DNA of 64,000 nucleotides from contig JACNMN010000013.1 of NCBI GenBank assembly GCA_020622165.1, forward strand, positions 48,361-112,360, given 5' to 3'. Under the pieces are notes generated by a model. The model made no database searches and was not told the origin of the DNA. It saw only the letters and a program-made list of their open reading frames with translations. Numbering within the stretch: the stretch's first letter is position 1; the number at the start of each line of letters is the position of its first letter. This DNA comes from Boseongicola sp. H5. Lineage in GTDB: Bacteria > Pseudomonadota > Alphaproteobacteria > Rhodobacterales > Rhodobacteraceae. A program made the position numbers and the translations under genes. This document shows positions 25,047 to 33,680 of the stretch, piece by piece.

Positions 25047-27938
25047 ATGCCGCTGGACGCTCTAAAGGGCCGGTTTTCCGGGGAAATCCTCGAAGATGCG
25101 TTTTCGCGGGGGCGCTATTCCACAGATGCGTCGATCTATCAGATGATGCCCGCAGCGGTCGCGATTCCCCGCTCCAAGGACGATATCGCAAGCGCGCTCG
25201 CGGCGGCGCGCGAGGCCGGCATGCCGGTGACCGGGCGCGGGGGCGGCACGTCGCAATGTGGCCAGACGGTCAACTCCGGGCTGATCCTCGACAACTCCAG
25301 ACACTTCAACCGCATTCTGGAGATCGACGTGGAAAACCGCCGCGCCGTGGTGCAGCCCGGCGTTGTGCTGGACGAGTTGAACCGGGCGCTGAAACCCCAT
25401 GGCCTGTGGTTTCCGGTCGATGTCTCCACCGCGTCGCGCGCCACCATCGGGGGCATGGCGGCCAACAATTCCTGCGGTGGCCGGTCGCTCCGCTATGGCA
25501 CCATGCGGTCCAACGTCCACGCCATCGACGCGCTTCTCGCCGACGGGACCGAGGCGCGCTTTGCCGAGGTTCCGGGCGGCGCGCTCTCCGATCACCCGGC
25601 GCAGGCCGTCGTGGACGACATGCTTCGGATCGGCGCGACCCACGGCGATCTGATCGACACCCGCTTTCCGAAGCTGAACCGCCGGGTCGGCGGCTACAAT
25701 CTCGACGCGCTGGTCCCCGGTGCCGAACCGGTGAACCTGTCCCATCTTCTGGTCGGCTCCGAAGGCACGCTGGCCTATTTCACGGCGATCGAGCTGAAGC
25801 TCTGGCCCCTTGTGGGGGAACGTGTTCTCGCCGTCTGCCATTTCCCCAGCTTCTATCAGGCGATGGACGCGACCCGGCATCTGGTCGCGCTGGACCCGCT
25901 TTCGGTGGAACTGGTCGACAGCACGATGATCGGCCTGTCGCGGCAGATCCCGCTCTTCCGGCGCACCATCGAAGCCTTCGTGGAGGGCGATCCGGCGGCG
26001 CTGCTGCTGGTGGAGTTCGACGAGGGGTCAGCCGCCGCCAATGTGCGCAAACTGACCGAAATCGAAGAGCGCATGGGCGATCTGGGCTTTTCGTGGCGTG
26101 GCGAAGGCCGCAACTGGGGTGGCGTGAAACAGATCACCGACCAGCGGCTTCAGGGGCAGATCGCCGAGGTGCGGAAATCCGGCCTCAACATCATGATGTC
26201 GATGAAGCAGGAGGGCAAACCCGTCTCCTTCGTCGAGGATTGCGCGGTCGAACTGACCGATCTGGCCGATTACACCGCCCGGCTGACGGATGTGTTCGAG
26301 CGTCACGGCACGCAAGGCACCTGGTATGCCCATGCCTCCGTCGGATGCCTGCACGTGCGGCCGGTCCTGAACCTCAAGCTTGAAGACGACGCGAAGAAGA
26401 TGCGGTCCATCGCGGAGGAGGCCTTCGCGCTGGTCGCAGAGTACAAGGGCTCGCATTCGGGTGAACATGGCGACGGCATCGTCCGCTCGGAATTCCATGA
26501 ACGCATGTACGGGACCGAGATCACCGATCTGTTCCGCGAGGTGAAACAGCGGTTTGACCCCGATGGCGTGCTGAACCCGGGCAAGATCGTCGACCCGCCC
26601 AAGATGGATGACCGCAGCCTGTTCCGCTACAGCGACACCTATTCCGTGCCGCCGCTGAAAACCGCTTTCGACTGGTCCGCCTGGCCCGGTGCGGGCGGCG
26701 GCTTTCAGGGCGCGGTGGAGATGTGCAACAACAACGGCGCCTGCCGGAAGCTGAAAGGCGGCGCCATGTGCCCGTCCTACCGCGTGACCCGGAACGAGCG
26801 CGACGTGACGCGCGGGCGCGCGAACAGCCTGCGGCTTGCAATCTCGGGCCAGCTAGGACCCGACGCGCTGACCTCCGACGCGATGGTGGAAACCATGAAG
26901 CTCTGCGTCTCTTGCAAGGCCTGCAAGCGCGAATGCCCCACCGGCGTGGATATGGCCCGGATGAAAACCGAGGTTCTGGCCGCGCGGGCCGCGAAATACG
27001 GGCTGACCCTGCATGATCGTTTGGTGGGCCGGATGCCGCGCTATGCGCCCTTGGCATCGCGTGTGGCGTGGCTGATGAATCTGCGCAACCGCATCCCCGG
27101 CGTCGCGAAACTGACCGAAGGGTTGACCGGGTTCGCGGCGTCCCGCGACCTGCCGACATGGTCCTCACATCCGTTCCGGGATGACGAATTCGCCGATGGC
27201 GCACCCGATGTGATCCTGTTCGCCGATGCGTTCAACCGCTATTTCGAACCGGAAAACCTCCGCGCCGCGGGCCGCGTGCTGCGTGCCGCGGACCTCAGGG
27301 TTCAGGTCGCCACGCCTGCCGATGGCAAGCGCCCGCTGGATTGCGGGCGGACGCTTTTGTCCGTCGGTCTGGTGGAGGAGGCACGGGCCGAGGCCGAGAG
27401 GCTGATCTCAGCACTTCTGCCCCATGTGGAGGCTGGCCTGCCGGTTATCGGGCTTGAGCCCTCCTCGCTCCTGACGCTGCGCGACGAGATCCCCGCACTG
27501 ATCACCGACGGACGGGCCGAGATAGTGGCCGGGCAGGCCCTGATGCTGGAGGAATTTCTCGTCAGGCGGAACATACGCCTGCCGCTGCGGCCCTTGGGCA
27601 AGAAAATCCTGCTGCACGGGCATTGCCACCAGAAGGCGCATCAGGTGATGCCGGATGTGCAGGCGGCACTTGATCTGATCCCCGACGCCGAGGTCGAGCT
27701 GATCGAGACAAGTTGCTGCGGTATGGCCGGGGCTTTCGGCTATGGCCGTGATACGGTAGATATATCGCTGAAGATGGCCGAGGCCGATCTGCTCCCGGCT
27801 GTGCGGAACGCGCCCTGCGACACGCTGATCGTCGCCGATGGCACGTCCTGCCGCCACCAGATCGCCGACGGCGCGGGCCGCGCGGCGATCCATGTGGCGC
27901 GGGTGCTTGAAATGGCCCTGGCAGAGGGAGACCGCTGA
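25047..27938 (+). CDS. FAD-binding and (Fe-S)-binding 2-hydroxyacid dehydrogenase (D-lactate dehydrogenase/GlcDF fusion type)
   Basis: A 963-residue three-part fusion. Residues about 35-180 are the FAD_binding_4 domain (TGRGGGTSQCGQTVNSGLIL, NNSCGGRSLRYG), and about 200-540 are the FAD-oxidase C-terminal domain (HSGEHGDGIVRSEF). Next come two cysteine clusters: CNNNGACRKLKGGAMCPSYR, and the classical 4Fe-4S motif CVSCKACKRECPTG. The C-terminus has a CCG domain (LHGHCHQKAH, TSCCGMAGAFGYG). Such fusions oxidise D-lactate, D-2-hydroxyglutarate or glycolate and pass electrons to the quinone pool. ATG 25047 is preceded by GGAGGAAA. The GntR gene starts one base after its stop. Confidence 0.92.
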   Translation: MPLDALKGRFSGEILEDAFSRGRYSTDASIYQMMPAAVAIPRSKDDIASALAAAREAGMPVTGRGGGTSQCGQTVNSGLILDNSRHFNRILEIDVENRRAVVQPGVVLDELNRALKPHGLWFPVDVSTASRATIGGMAANNSCGGRSLRYGTMRSNVHAIDALLADGTEARFAEVPGGALSDHPAQAVVDDMLRIGATHGDLIDTRFPKLNRRVGGYNLDALVPGAEPVNLSHLLVGSEGTLAYFTAIELKLWPLVGERVLAVCHFPSFYQAMDATRHLVALDPLSVELVDSTMIGLSRQIPLFRRTIEAFVEGDPAALLLVEFDEGSAAANVRKLTEIEERMGDLGFSWRGEGRNWGGVKQITDQRLQGQIAEVRKSGLNIMMSMKQEGKPVSFVEDCAVELTDLADYTARLTDVFERHGTQGTWYAHASVGCLHVRPVLNLKLEDDAKKMRSIAEEAFALVAEYKGSHSGEHGDGIVRSEFHERMYGTEITDLFREVKQRFDPDGVLNPGKIVDPPKMDDRSLFRYSDTYSVPPLKTAFDWSAWPGAGGGFQGAVEMCNNNGACRKLKGGAMCPSYRVTRNERDVTRGRANSLRLAISGQLGPDALTSDAMVETMKLCVSCKACKRECPTGVDMARMKTEVLAARAAKYGLTLHDRLVGRMPRYAPLASRVAWLMNLRNRIPGVAKLTEGLTGFAASRDLPTWSSHPFRDDEFADGAPDVILFADAFNRYFEPENLRAAGRVLRAADLRVQVATPADGKRPLDCGRTLLSVGLVEEARAEAERLISALLPHVEAGLPVIGLEPSSLLTLRDEIPALITDGRAEIVAGQALMLEEFLVRRNIRLPLRPLGKKILLHGHCHQKAHQVMPDVQAALDLIPDAEVELIETSCCGMAGAFGYGRDTVDISLKMAEADLLPAVRNAPCDTLIVADGTSCRHQIADGAGRAAIHVARVLEMALAEGDR

Positions 27939-27939
27939 G

Positions 27940-28596
27940 ATGAACCTGTCCACCCCGTTGACCCGCCCGTCGCTTCACGAAGAACTTGTGACCCGTCTGC
28001 GCGAAGCGATCGTGCAGGGCACGCTGGAGCCCGGTGCAAAAGTGCCCGAGCGCGAATTGTGCGAAAGCCTCGGCGTGTCGCGCACCCCGCTGCGGGAGGC
28101 ACTCAAGGTTCTGGCCAATGAAGGTCTCGTGGTTCTTGAATCGAACCGGGGCGCGCGGGTGTCGAACGTCACCATGGAAGAGCTTGAGGCGGCCTTCCCG
28201 GTCATCGCGGTTCTGGAAGGGCTGGCCGGCGAACTGGCCTGCGCGCGGGCCAGCGATGGGGAGATCGCGCGGATCGCCCTGCGCCATCGGGATATGTTCC
28301 GGCATTATGAGGCGGGCAACAGACCCGCCTACTTTCAGGCCAACCGCGACATCCATGACGCGCTGATGGCGGCGGCCCGCAATCCGGTTCTGGCACAGCA
28401 TTACACGATGTTGTCCTCCCGGGTTGAACGGGCACGGCTCTTGGCAAACGTGTCGGACAGCAGATGGGCCGAGGCGGTGGAGGAGCATCACGATATTCTC
28501 GCCGCGCTTGAAACCCGCGACGGCGCGCGCTTGCGCGAGTTGCTGACCGCGCATCTCAACAACAAGCTGGCAGCGTTGAAAAAGGCCTTGAGCTGA
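27940..28596 (+). CDS. GntR family transcriptional regulator (FCD domain)
   Basis: A 218-residue FadR-type regulator. Residues about 8-70 are the winged helix (SLHEELVTRLREAIVQG, ERELCESLGVSRTPLREALKVL). The C-terminal FCD domain holds the histidine-rich metal and ligand pocket (IHDALMAAARNPVLAQHY, EEHHDILAALE). These regulators usually respond to organic acids such as lactate, glycolate or sugar acids. It follows the dehydrogenase by one base and probably controls the divergent operons through the palindrome at 24976-24992. Confidence 0.93.
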   Translation: MNLSTPLTRPSLHEELVTRLREAIVQGTLEPGAKVPERELCESLGVSRTPLREALKVLANEGLVVLESNRGARVSNVTMEELEAAFPVIAVLEGLAGELACARASDGEIARIALRHRDMFRHYEAGNRPAYFQANRDIHDALMAAARNPVLAQHYTMLSSRVERARLLANVSDSRWAEAVEEHHDILAALETRDGARLRELLTAHLNNKLAALKKALS

Positions 28597-28699
28597 CCGG
28601 ATCGGTAGCGCGGCGTTTTCGCCTGAACCGTCCGCGTCTTGGCCGGGGGCGGTCGGCACGCCCCTGCCCCGCCCCGCCAAACCGGCGCGGGACGTCCCG

Positions 28700-29221
28700 T
28701 CAGACGGCGATCCGCTGATCTCCCAACACGCCGTCGATCCAGGCCTGCAACCTGTCCGGGTCGGCGGGAACGGTCTCGGCAAGGCCGGCGGCGAAACTGT
28801 CGAATGCGAACCGATTGAGCGCGTTTGCCGCGGTCAGAACCGGCAAGCCAAGCGCAAGCGCATCGGCGATGAGCGGGCGGAAGCCACGGCCCTCGGCCTC
28901 GTGCTTGCCGAACTTGTTGATGATGACAAGATCGGTGTCCGGCGTCATGCGCGCCCGCACCTCTTCAACCGCGCCTTCCAGCGCGGAGAGATCGAGCCTG
29001 CATCCCCGCGACCCCGGCCCGAGCGACTGGCTGATCCGGATGCCGGGGCCGCCACCGAGTACGCGGAGATCCATATCGCAGCGCCCGCCATCGGCCCGGG
29101 CCGGATTGGACTGAACCGTGCCCGCAAGACGCAGACCGTCCGCCTCAAGCCGCGCCGCCAGGCCACAGAGCAGCACGTCGGCCCCGGCCTTCTGCTGCGG
29201 ATAAATGACACCCAAACGCAT
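28700..29221 (-). CDS. DUF2478 domain-containing protein
   Basis: A 173-residue protein of the DUF2478 family, recognised by the opening RLGVIYPQQKAGADVLL, a central LGGGPGIRISQSLGPGSRGCRLD and the later VIINKFGKHEAEGRGF. The family resembles P-loop-type nucleotide-binding proteins and often occurs near molybdate or molybdoenzyme genes. Here it is directly downstream of the molybdopterin oxidoreductase gene, on the same strand, so a role in supplying molybdenum or cofactor is inferred. A strong stem-loop lies between the two genes, so it may be transcribed at a lower level. The ribosome site is weak. Confidence 0.85.
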   Translation of the reverse strand: MRLGVIYPQQKAGADVLLCGLAARLEADGLRLAGTVQSNPARADGGRCDMDLRVLGGGPGIRISQSLGPGSRGCRLDLSALEGAVEEVRARMTPDTDLVIINKFGKHEAEGRGFRPLIADALALGLPVLTAANALNRFAFDSFAAGLAETVPADPDRLQAWIDGVLGDQRIAV

Positions 29222-29247
29222 TCTTTTTGACCCCCGGTCCGAAAGTG

Positions 29248-29295
29248 AAGGCCCGCCCCGGTCCGCAGGCTGTCGCGGTTGGGGCGGGCCCTTTT
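29248..29295. terminator. Strong GC stem-loop between idrA and the DUF2478 gene
   Basis: AGGCCCGCCCC at 29249-29259 pairs with GGGGCGGGCCC at 29281-29291, followed by TTTT on the plus strand. On the minus strand, the direction of idrA, the distal arm is followed by TTCACTTTC. It may act as a partial terminator after the iodate-reductase genes. Confidence 0.6.
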
Positions 29296-29305
29296 GATGC
29301 GCGGC

Positions 29306-31975
29306 CTAGGACATGATCGGCCGCGGTTTCAGGGACATCTCAAGGAAGTTGTCCTTGTAGGCGCTTTCCCCGATCCTGCGCAGAACCCCACGGCCCAGCT
29401 TGTAGCGGTAGTTGCCGCTGACCGGATCGGGCACCGCATGACAGACCGAGTTGGCCATGGACCCCGGATAGTTGAACGCCGCCTTGGCCACACCCGGCCG
29501 CATCTCGTCGGAGACGATGGCAACCGCCACGAACTGCCCTTCGGTGGTGCGGATATGGCCGTTTTCCATCAGCCTTGAGAAGCTCAGATCTCCGTCGAGC
29601 ACGCCCACGGGCTCCCCGGTCTGGACATAGACCGTGTCGTTGTAACCCTCCACCAGATCGCCGCTTTCGATACCGTGGGGCGCGGCATCATCGGGGTGGA
29701 TCACGATATGCGGCCAGGGCCAGCGCTTGGCCAGGTAGGGTTTGCGCAGATCGTCGAAGCCCGACTGCCATGTCTCGTTGACCCGGCCATTGGTGATCCA
29801 GATCTCGCCCTTCTCGGCCCGCGGCTTGATCGCCTCGTAGAAATCCGACCAGCTGTCATTGGTCCACGGCGTCTTGAGCATGTTGGCCTTGCCGGTATGC
29901 GTGCCGAAGGCGTAGAGCCATTTGCGGTCGAACGTATCGCCTTCGATCTCGCCCCAGTCGTTGGACGGATCATGCAGACGCTGCGTGCCGACCATCTGCC
30001 CGTCAACCATGCGGATCGGCGTCTGGATGCCCGTGGTGCCAAGCTCGCGCAGTTTCTCATGTCCGGTCTTGCCCTCGCGTTGGGCCTCGCGAACCAGCAC
30101 GTTGTAGGACAGGACCCCGGTGCGGGAGAAGCGCGCGGCCTCTTCGAAGATGTCGTTGGACTCCTCCCAGCCGAACCCCTCGTATCCCATCTTCTGCGCG
30201 AACTGACCGATGGCCCACCAGTCGGGTTTCGCCTCACCCGGCGCGTCGTTGAACTTCGCATAGAGACGCAGGCGGCGTTCCGCATTGCAGCGGGCGAAAT
30301 CGACCTCGCCCCATCCGGCTGCGGGCAATACGATATCGGCGTATTGGGTGTTGAGCGGGTCGACCGGATAGATGTCGCTGTCGACCAGCACCATGCCCCC
30401 TGAATCCACCCGTTCCTTGAACACCTCGAACAGGTGGTCACGATCGACGGAGCGGGGCTGGTTCGGGTTGCGCACCGTCATGTCGGCAACGCGGCTGGCC
30501 AGTTCCTGCGACGCAAGCATCGCGGGGAACCATGTCAGCCCGATGGTCCACATGAAGCGGACATTGCCGTCCATCACCCAACGGTCCACGTTCAGCGCCT
30601 TCTTGCGGCGCCCGGGATGTTTCTCGGGCGAAAGCCATCCGCGTCCGCCGCCGGCACTCATGCCACCACGCTGGTGACCGCCGCCGCGGCTGATCACCTG
30701 ACCCGGCCGGTTGCCCGCGCCACACATCAGCCCAAGCGACGCCAGAGACGCCGTGTTCATGTAATTGTTGGACCAGTAGTTGCCTTTTTCCAACATGAAC
30801 GAGGCCTTGGGCCGGGTACCATCCTCCCGCGGGCGGGCGATCATCTCGGCGGCGCGCTGGATGTCCTCGGCCGGCAGGCCGGTGATCCGGGCGGCCTCTT
30901 CCAGCTCCGCGGCCGGTTCATTGGCGATGAACTCCTGGAAATCCTCCCAATCCGACTGCCACCGGCCCCACGTCGTGCGCCACTGCCAGCGCGTGTTGCG
31001 CGTGCCGCGCCCGTAACCCGACTCGATCTCCCAACGATTGTTGACCCAGTTGTCGATGAACTCCTGATCCTGCCAGCCGCTGTCGATGATGATCTTGGCC
31101 AGCGCCAGATGCAGCGCGGTATCGGTGCCCGGAATGATCGGCAGCCAGAGGCCGCCATTGCGGATGCCGTACTCCACGCCCATGGTCCGGTGCGGGGTGA
31201 CAAAAATCATCTGCTTGCCCGGATTGGCGCCGCCCATCATCCATTCGGTAAACAGCACCGTCTTGGTCTCATAGGGGTCTACGCCTGACAGAAATGCAAC
31301 ATCACAGGATCCCCAGTCCTCATAGGAGGCCGCGAAGGAGTTGATCCCCGCATCGTCCAGCCCGGCGGCGTCCTCGGCGGCCTGCGGCTTGTCGTGGGGC
31401 GCATAGACCGGCGTGCCGACGCCCCGGTTGACCAGCTTCGAGATCGCATAGGTGTTCTCGAAATACTCGTAGGAATAGGTCTTCATACCCCAGGCATGCT
31501 CGCCATACTCGGAGAGGATGTATTGTGAGATATCCGCCATCACATCGGTCACCAGATCCCAGCTTACCGGGGTCAGGATGCCGCCGATGCGGATCTGCGG
31601 GTATTTCAGACGGTCCCGCGTGGGGGTATCCGGATTGTAGATCTTCTGCGCGAGCGTGCCGCCCCGGACGGAATAGTTGCCGTTCGGGTTGACCACTTCG
31701 GCATCGGCATCGGCGATGATAACGAAATGGTGCGGGCGCCCCTCATGCATGCCGATATTGTGCTGGCTGCGCGCGACCCAGGGCGCGCCGAAAGTGGGAA
31801 ACTCCACGCCAAAGGCGTTCTGGTCGGCGGCCTGTCCGCCCTCCCGTCCCACGGGCCAGCGATAGACCTTGTAGGAACACGCGACGATGCAATAGCTGCA
31901 CGCAGTGGTCAGAATCTCCGCGTCGGGCGGCGGAAGGGGCACGTAATCGCGGTTGTTGACGACGGTCTCATTCAT
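29306..31975 (-). CDS. idrA: Molybdopterin oxidoreductase, iodate reductase catalytic subunit IdrA (arsenite oxidase AioA-like)
   Basis: An 889-residue DMSO-reductase-superfamily enzyme of the AioA/IdrA branch. The iron-sulfur site is Cys26-x2-Cys29-x3-Cys33 (CSYCIVACSY) with a Ser (Ser102, in NYSVRGG) where most relatives have a fourth Cys, which suggests a [3Fe-4S] cluster as in AioA. His194 (APHDKP), Arg430 and His434 (SRGGGHQRGG) match active-site residues of AioA as I recall them, but the AioA Glu position seems to be Asp202. It is longer than AioA (about 825). It has no signal peptide and would be exported with the Tat-bearing Rieske subunit. AGGAG precedes ATG 31975. The two di-haem peroxidases upstream are what point to iodate reduction rather than arsenite oxidation. 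Confidence 0.85.
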   Translation of the reverse strand: MNETVVNNRDYVPLPPPDAEILTTACSYCIVACSYKVYRWPVGREGGQAADQNAFGVEFPTFGAPWVARSQHNIGMHEGRPHHFVIIADADAEVVNPNGNYSVRGGTLAQKIYNPDTPTRDRLKYPQIRIGGILTPVSWDLVTDVMADISQYILSEYGEHAWGMKTYSYEYFENTYAISKLVNRGVGTPVYAPHDKPQAAEDAAGLDDAGINSFAASYEDWGSCDVAFLSGVDPYETKTVLFTEWMMGGANPGKQMIFVTPHRTMGVEYGIRNGGLWLPIIPGTDTALHLALAKIIIDSGWQDQEFIDNWVNNRWEIESGYGRGTRNTRWQWRTTWGRWQSDWEDFQEFIANEPAAELEEAARITGLPAEDIQRAAEMIARPREDGTRPKASFMLEKGNYWSNNYMNTASLASLGLMCGAGNRPGQVISRGGGHQRGGMSAGGGRGWLSPEKHPGRRKKALNVDRWVMDGNVRFMWTIGLTWFPAMLASQELASRVADMTVRNPNQPRSVDRDHLFEVFKERVDSGGMVLVDSDIYPVDPLNTQYADIVLPAAGWGEVDFARCNAERRLRLYAKFNDAPGEAKPDWWAIGQFAQKMGYEGFGWEESNDIFEEAARFSRTGVLSYNVLVREAQREGKTGHEKLRELGTTGIQTPIRMVDGQMVGTQRLHDPSNDWGEIEGDTFDRKWLYAFGTHTGKANMLKTPWTNDSWSDFYEAIKPRAEKGEIWITNGRVNETWQSGFDDLRKPYLAKRWPWPHIVIHPDDAAPHGIESGDLVEGYNDTVYVQTGEPVGVLDGDLSFSRLMENGHIRTTEGQFVAVAIVSDEMRPGVAKAAFNYPGSMANSVCHAVPDPVSGNYRYKLGRGVLRRIGESAYKDNFLEMSLKPRPIMS

Positions 31976-31990
31976 GGTCGTGCTCCTATG

Positions 31991-32545
31991 TTACGCTTCG
32001 CCCGAGGGGTTTTGGTTATAGCCGTAGAACAGCCCCATCACGCCCGTCGCCACGATGTCATCGCCGTCGATCTCCAGAACGATCTGCGGCAGGCTCTCCA
32101 CGGCATGGCCGGATACGATCATGCCGTGCTTGGTCAGATCGAAGGTCGACAGGTGCAGCGGGCATGGCCCGAGCACCGAATGCTCGGCATGGAAATCGGC
32201 GGCCCCCATATAGCCGCCCATATGCGGGCAGATGGTGTTGAAGGCGACGATGTTGCGCCCCTCACCCACGCCGCCCCCGGCCTCTTCGTCAAGCATCACG
32301 AGGACGTTTTCGACGTCGTCATTGGGATAGAGGAAGGTCGTGGCCTCGCCGGGCACAAGATCCGACACCTTGCCGACCACGGTCCTGACATAGGAGGAGG
32401 AGACAAGCTGCTGCGCCCCGGCACCCGTTCCGTAGGTGGCCAGCACCGCGACGGAGGCTCCGCCCAGGATCAGGAACTGGCGGCGGCTGACTGCCGAACA
32501 GGGGTGTTTTTGGCCGACACCCTCGGCCTTGGCTTTGTGTGTCAT
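31991..32545 (-). CDS. idrB: Rieske [2Fe-2S] subunit IdrB with Tat signal (AioB-like)
   Basis: A 184-residue small subunit. The N-terminus is a twin-arginine signal (SRRQFLILGGASVAVL), which would carry the folded IdrA-IdrB complex to the periplasm. The Rieske cluster ligands are Cys106 and His108 (CPHMGG) and Cys128 and His131 (CPLHLS). The second cysteine of each box, which forms a disulfide in bc1-type Rieske proteins, is absent (Gly and Leu here), which usually lowers the redox potential. It transfers electrons between the Mo/Fe-S subunit and a periplasmic donor. It starts on the stop of the upstream peroxidase (ATGA) and lies 15 bases before idrA. Confidence 0.88.
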   Translation of the reverse strand: MTHKAKAEGVGQKHPCSAVSRRQFLILGGASVAVLATYGTGAGAQQLVSSSYVRTVVGKVSDLVPGEATTFLYPNDDVENVLVMLDEEAGGGVGEGRNIVAFNTICPHMGGYMGAADFHAEHSVLGPCPLHLSTFDLTKHGMIVSGHAVESLPQIVLEIDGDDIVATGVMGLFYGYNQNPSGEA

Positions 32546-33669
32546 TGGTCGAACTCCGCCCAGGTTGCGGTTTCAGGGATCTCCGGCGGTTCCATCAGAA
32601 GCGGCTCGTCCATCGAGAGCGCTTCCAGGAAGGCCACCAGATCGGCCATTTGCCGATCGTCGAGGTTCAGAGGCTCCAGCCCCGCGGTCTGATCCTCTCC
32701 GCCGCCTGCATTGTAGAAGGCGACGACGTCCTCCAGCGTGGCGAAAACCCCGTTGTGCATATAGGGCGCGGTCCATACCAGCTCGCGCACCGAGGGGGTG
32801 CGGAAGCTGCCGATATCGCCGGGCCGCTTGGTGACATGGTAAAGACCCATGTCGTCGGTCACCGTCCGGTACAGCTCTTCCGAAGCGCCCTTGGCATAGG
32901 TCTCCCAAAGCATGACCAGCTGGAACTCGGGAAACTCGTTGAACTCCGGCGGCGTGGGAACGCCCGTGTTGTAGAATTGCTGGTTGGAGCCGAGCGCACC
33001 ATTGTGGCACGCGATGCAGCCCGCCTCGCCGTTGAAAAGCTCCATGCCGCGCAGGGCGCTGTCGCTCATCGCGCCCTCGTCGCCCGCAAGGTAGCGATCG
33101 AAGGGCACCTGCTCCGCGTCGGTCACCACCGTCCGCTGAAACGCGGCAATCGCATTCCACGCCTGGCTGACGCGGGGATAGTCCGTCCCGAAGACATCGT
33201 TGAACCGCTCGACATAATCCGGAACGAAGCGCAGCCGCATCTCCATCATCGAGCCGTCGCCATTGCCCCCCACGGCCCCGCCTGCGGCGGCGCGGGCCTG
33301 CGCCTCAAGCGAGGTCTGGCTGCCGTCCCAGAAAAGCCGGGTGTAATAGGCCGAGTTCAGGATCGTCTGGCTGTTGCGCCAGTGCTGGTTGCCGGAATAG
33401 CCGAAGGAAATCGGTGTCCCGTTGCCCCAGCCGACATCCGGCAGGTGGCAGGCCGAACAAGGCATGGTTCCGTTGCCGGAAAGCCGGCCGTCCCAGAACA
33501 GCATCTCGCCCAGTTCGACGATCTCCTCGCTCATCGGGTTGTCGGCCGGAATGGGCGGTGGCCCCAAGGTCTGAAGCGGGGGAAAGTCCTCCGTATCGGC
33601 GGCCACATTGGCCGCCGCCGCAAGCGCGAGCACCGATGCGCCGCCGAGGATGACTGCAAATCGTTTCAT
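32542..33669 (-). CDS. Di-haem cytochrome c peroxidase family protein (IdrP-type, second in operon)
   Basis: A 375-residue exported protein with a Sec signal (MKRFAVILGGASVLALAAAA). Two haem c sites are present: Cys71-Cys74-His75 (CSACH) and Cys218-Cys221-His222 (CIACH), the MauG/CCP arrangement. The C-terminal part has the APYMHNGVFATLEDVV segment with a candidate distal Met/His. In the published iodate-reductase clusters two such peroxidases, IdrP1 and IdrP2, are thought to remove hydrogen peroxide formed during iodate reduction. The ATG at 33669 has GAGGAG upstream. It is a paralogue of the gene just upstream, 11 bases away; which is P1 and which P2 was not resolved. Confidence 0.88.
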   Translation of the reverse strand: MKRFAVILGGASVLALAAAANVAADTEDFPPLQTLGPPPIPADNPMSEEIVELGEMLFWDGRLSGNGTMPCSACHLPDVGWGNGTPISFGYSGNQHWRNSQTILNSAYYTRLFWDGSQTSLEAQARAAAGGAVGGNGDGSMMEMRLRFVPDYVERFNDVFGTDYPRVSQAWNAIAAFQRTVVTDAEQVPFDRYLAGDEGAMSDSALRGMELFNGEAGCIACHNGALGSNQQFYNTGVPTPPEFNEFPEFQLVMLWETYAKGASEELYRTVTDDMGLYHVTKRPGDIGSFRTPSVRELVWTAPYMHNGVFATLEDVVAFYNAGGGEDQTAGLEPLNLDDRQMADLVAFLEALSMDEPLLMEPPEIPETATWAEFDQ

Positions 33670-33680
33670 ATTGTCTCTCC

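Noticed and set aside
29306..32545. Arsenite oxidase aioBA
   Set aside because: The large and Rieske subunits are AioA/AioB-like, but the two co-encoded di-haem peroxidases and the changed active-site Glu fit iodate reductase better. No arsenic-related gene (ars, aioXSR) is nearby. Only phylogeny or assay would settle it.
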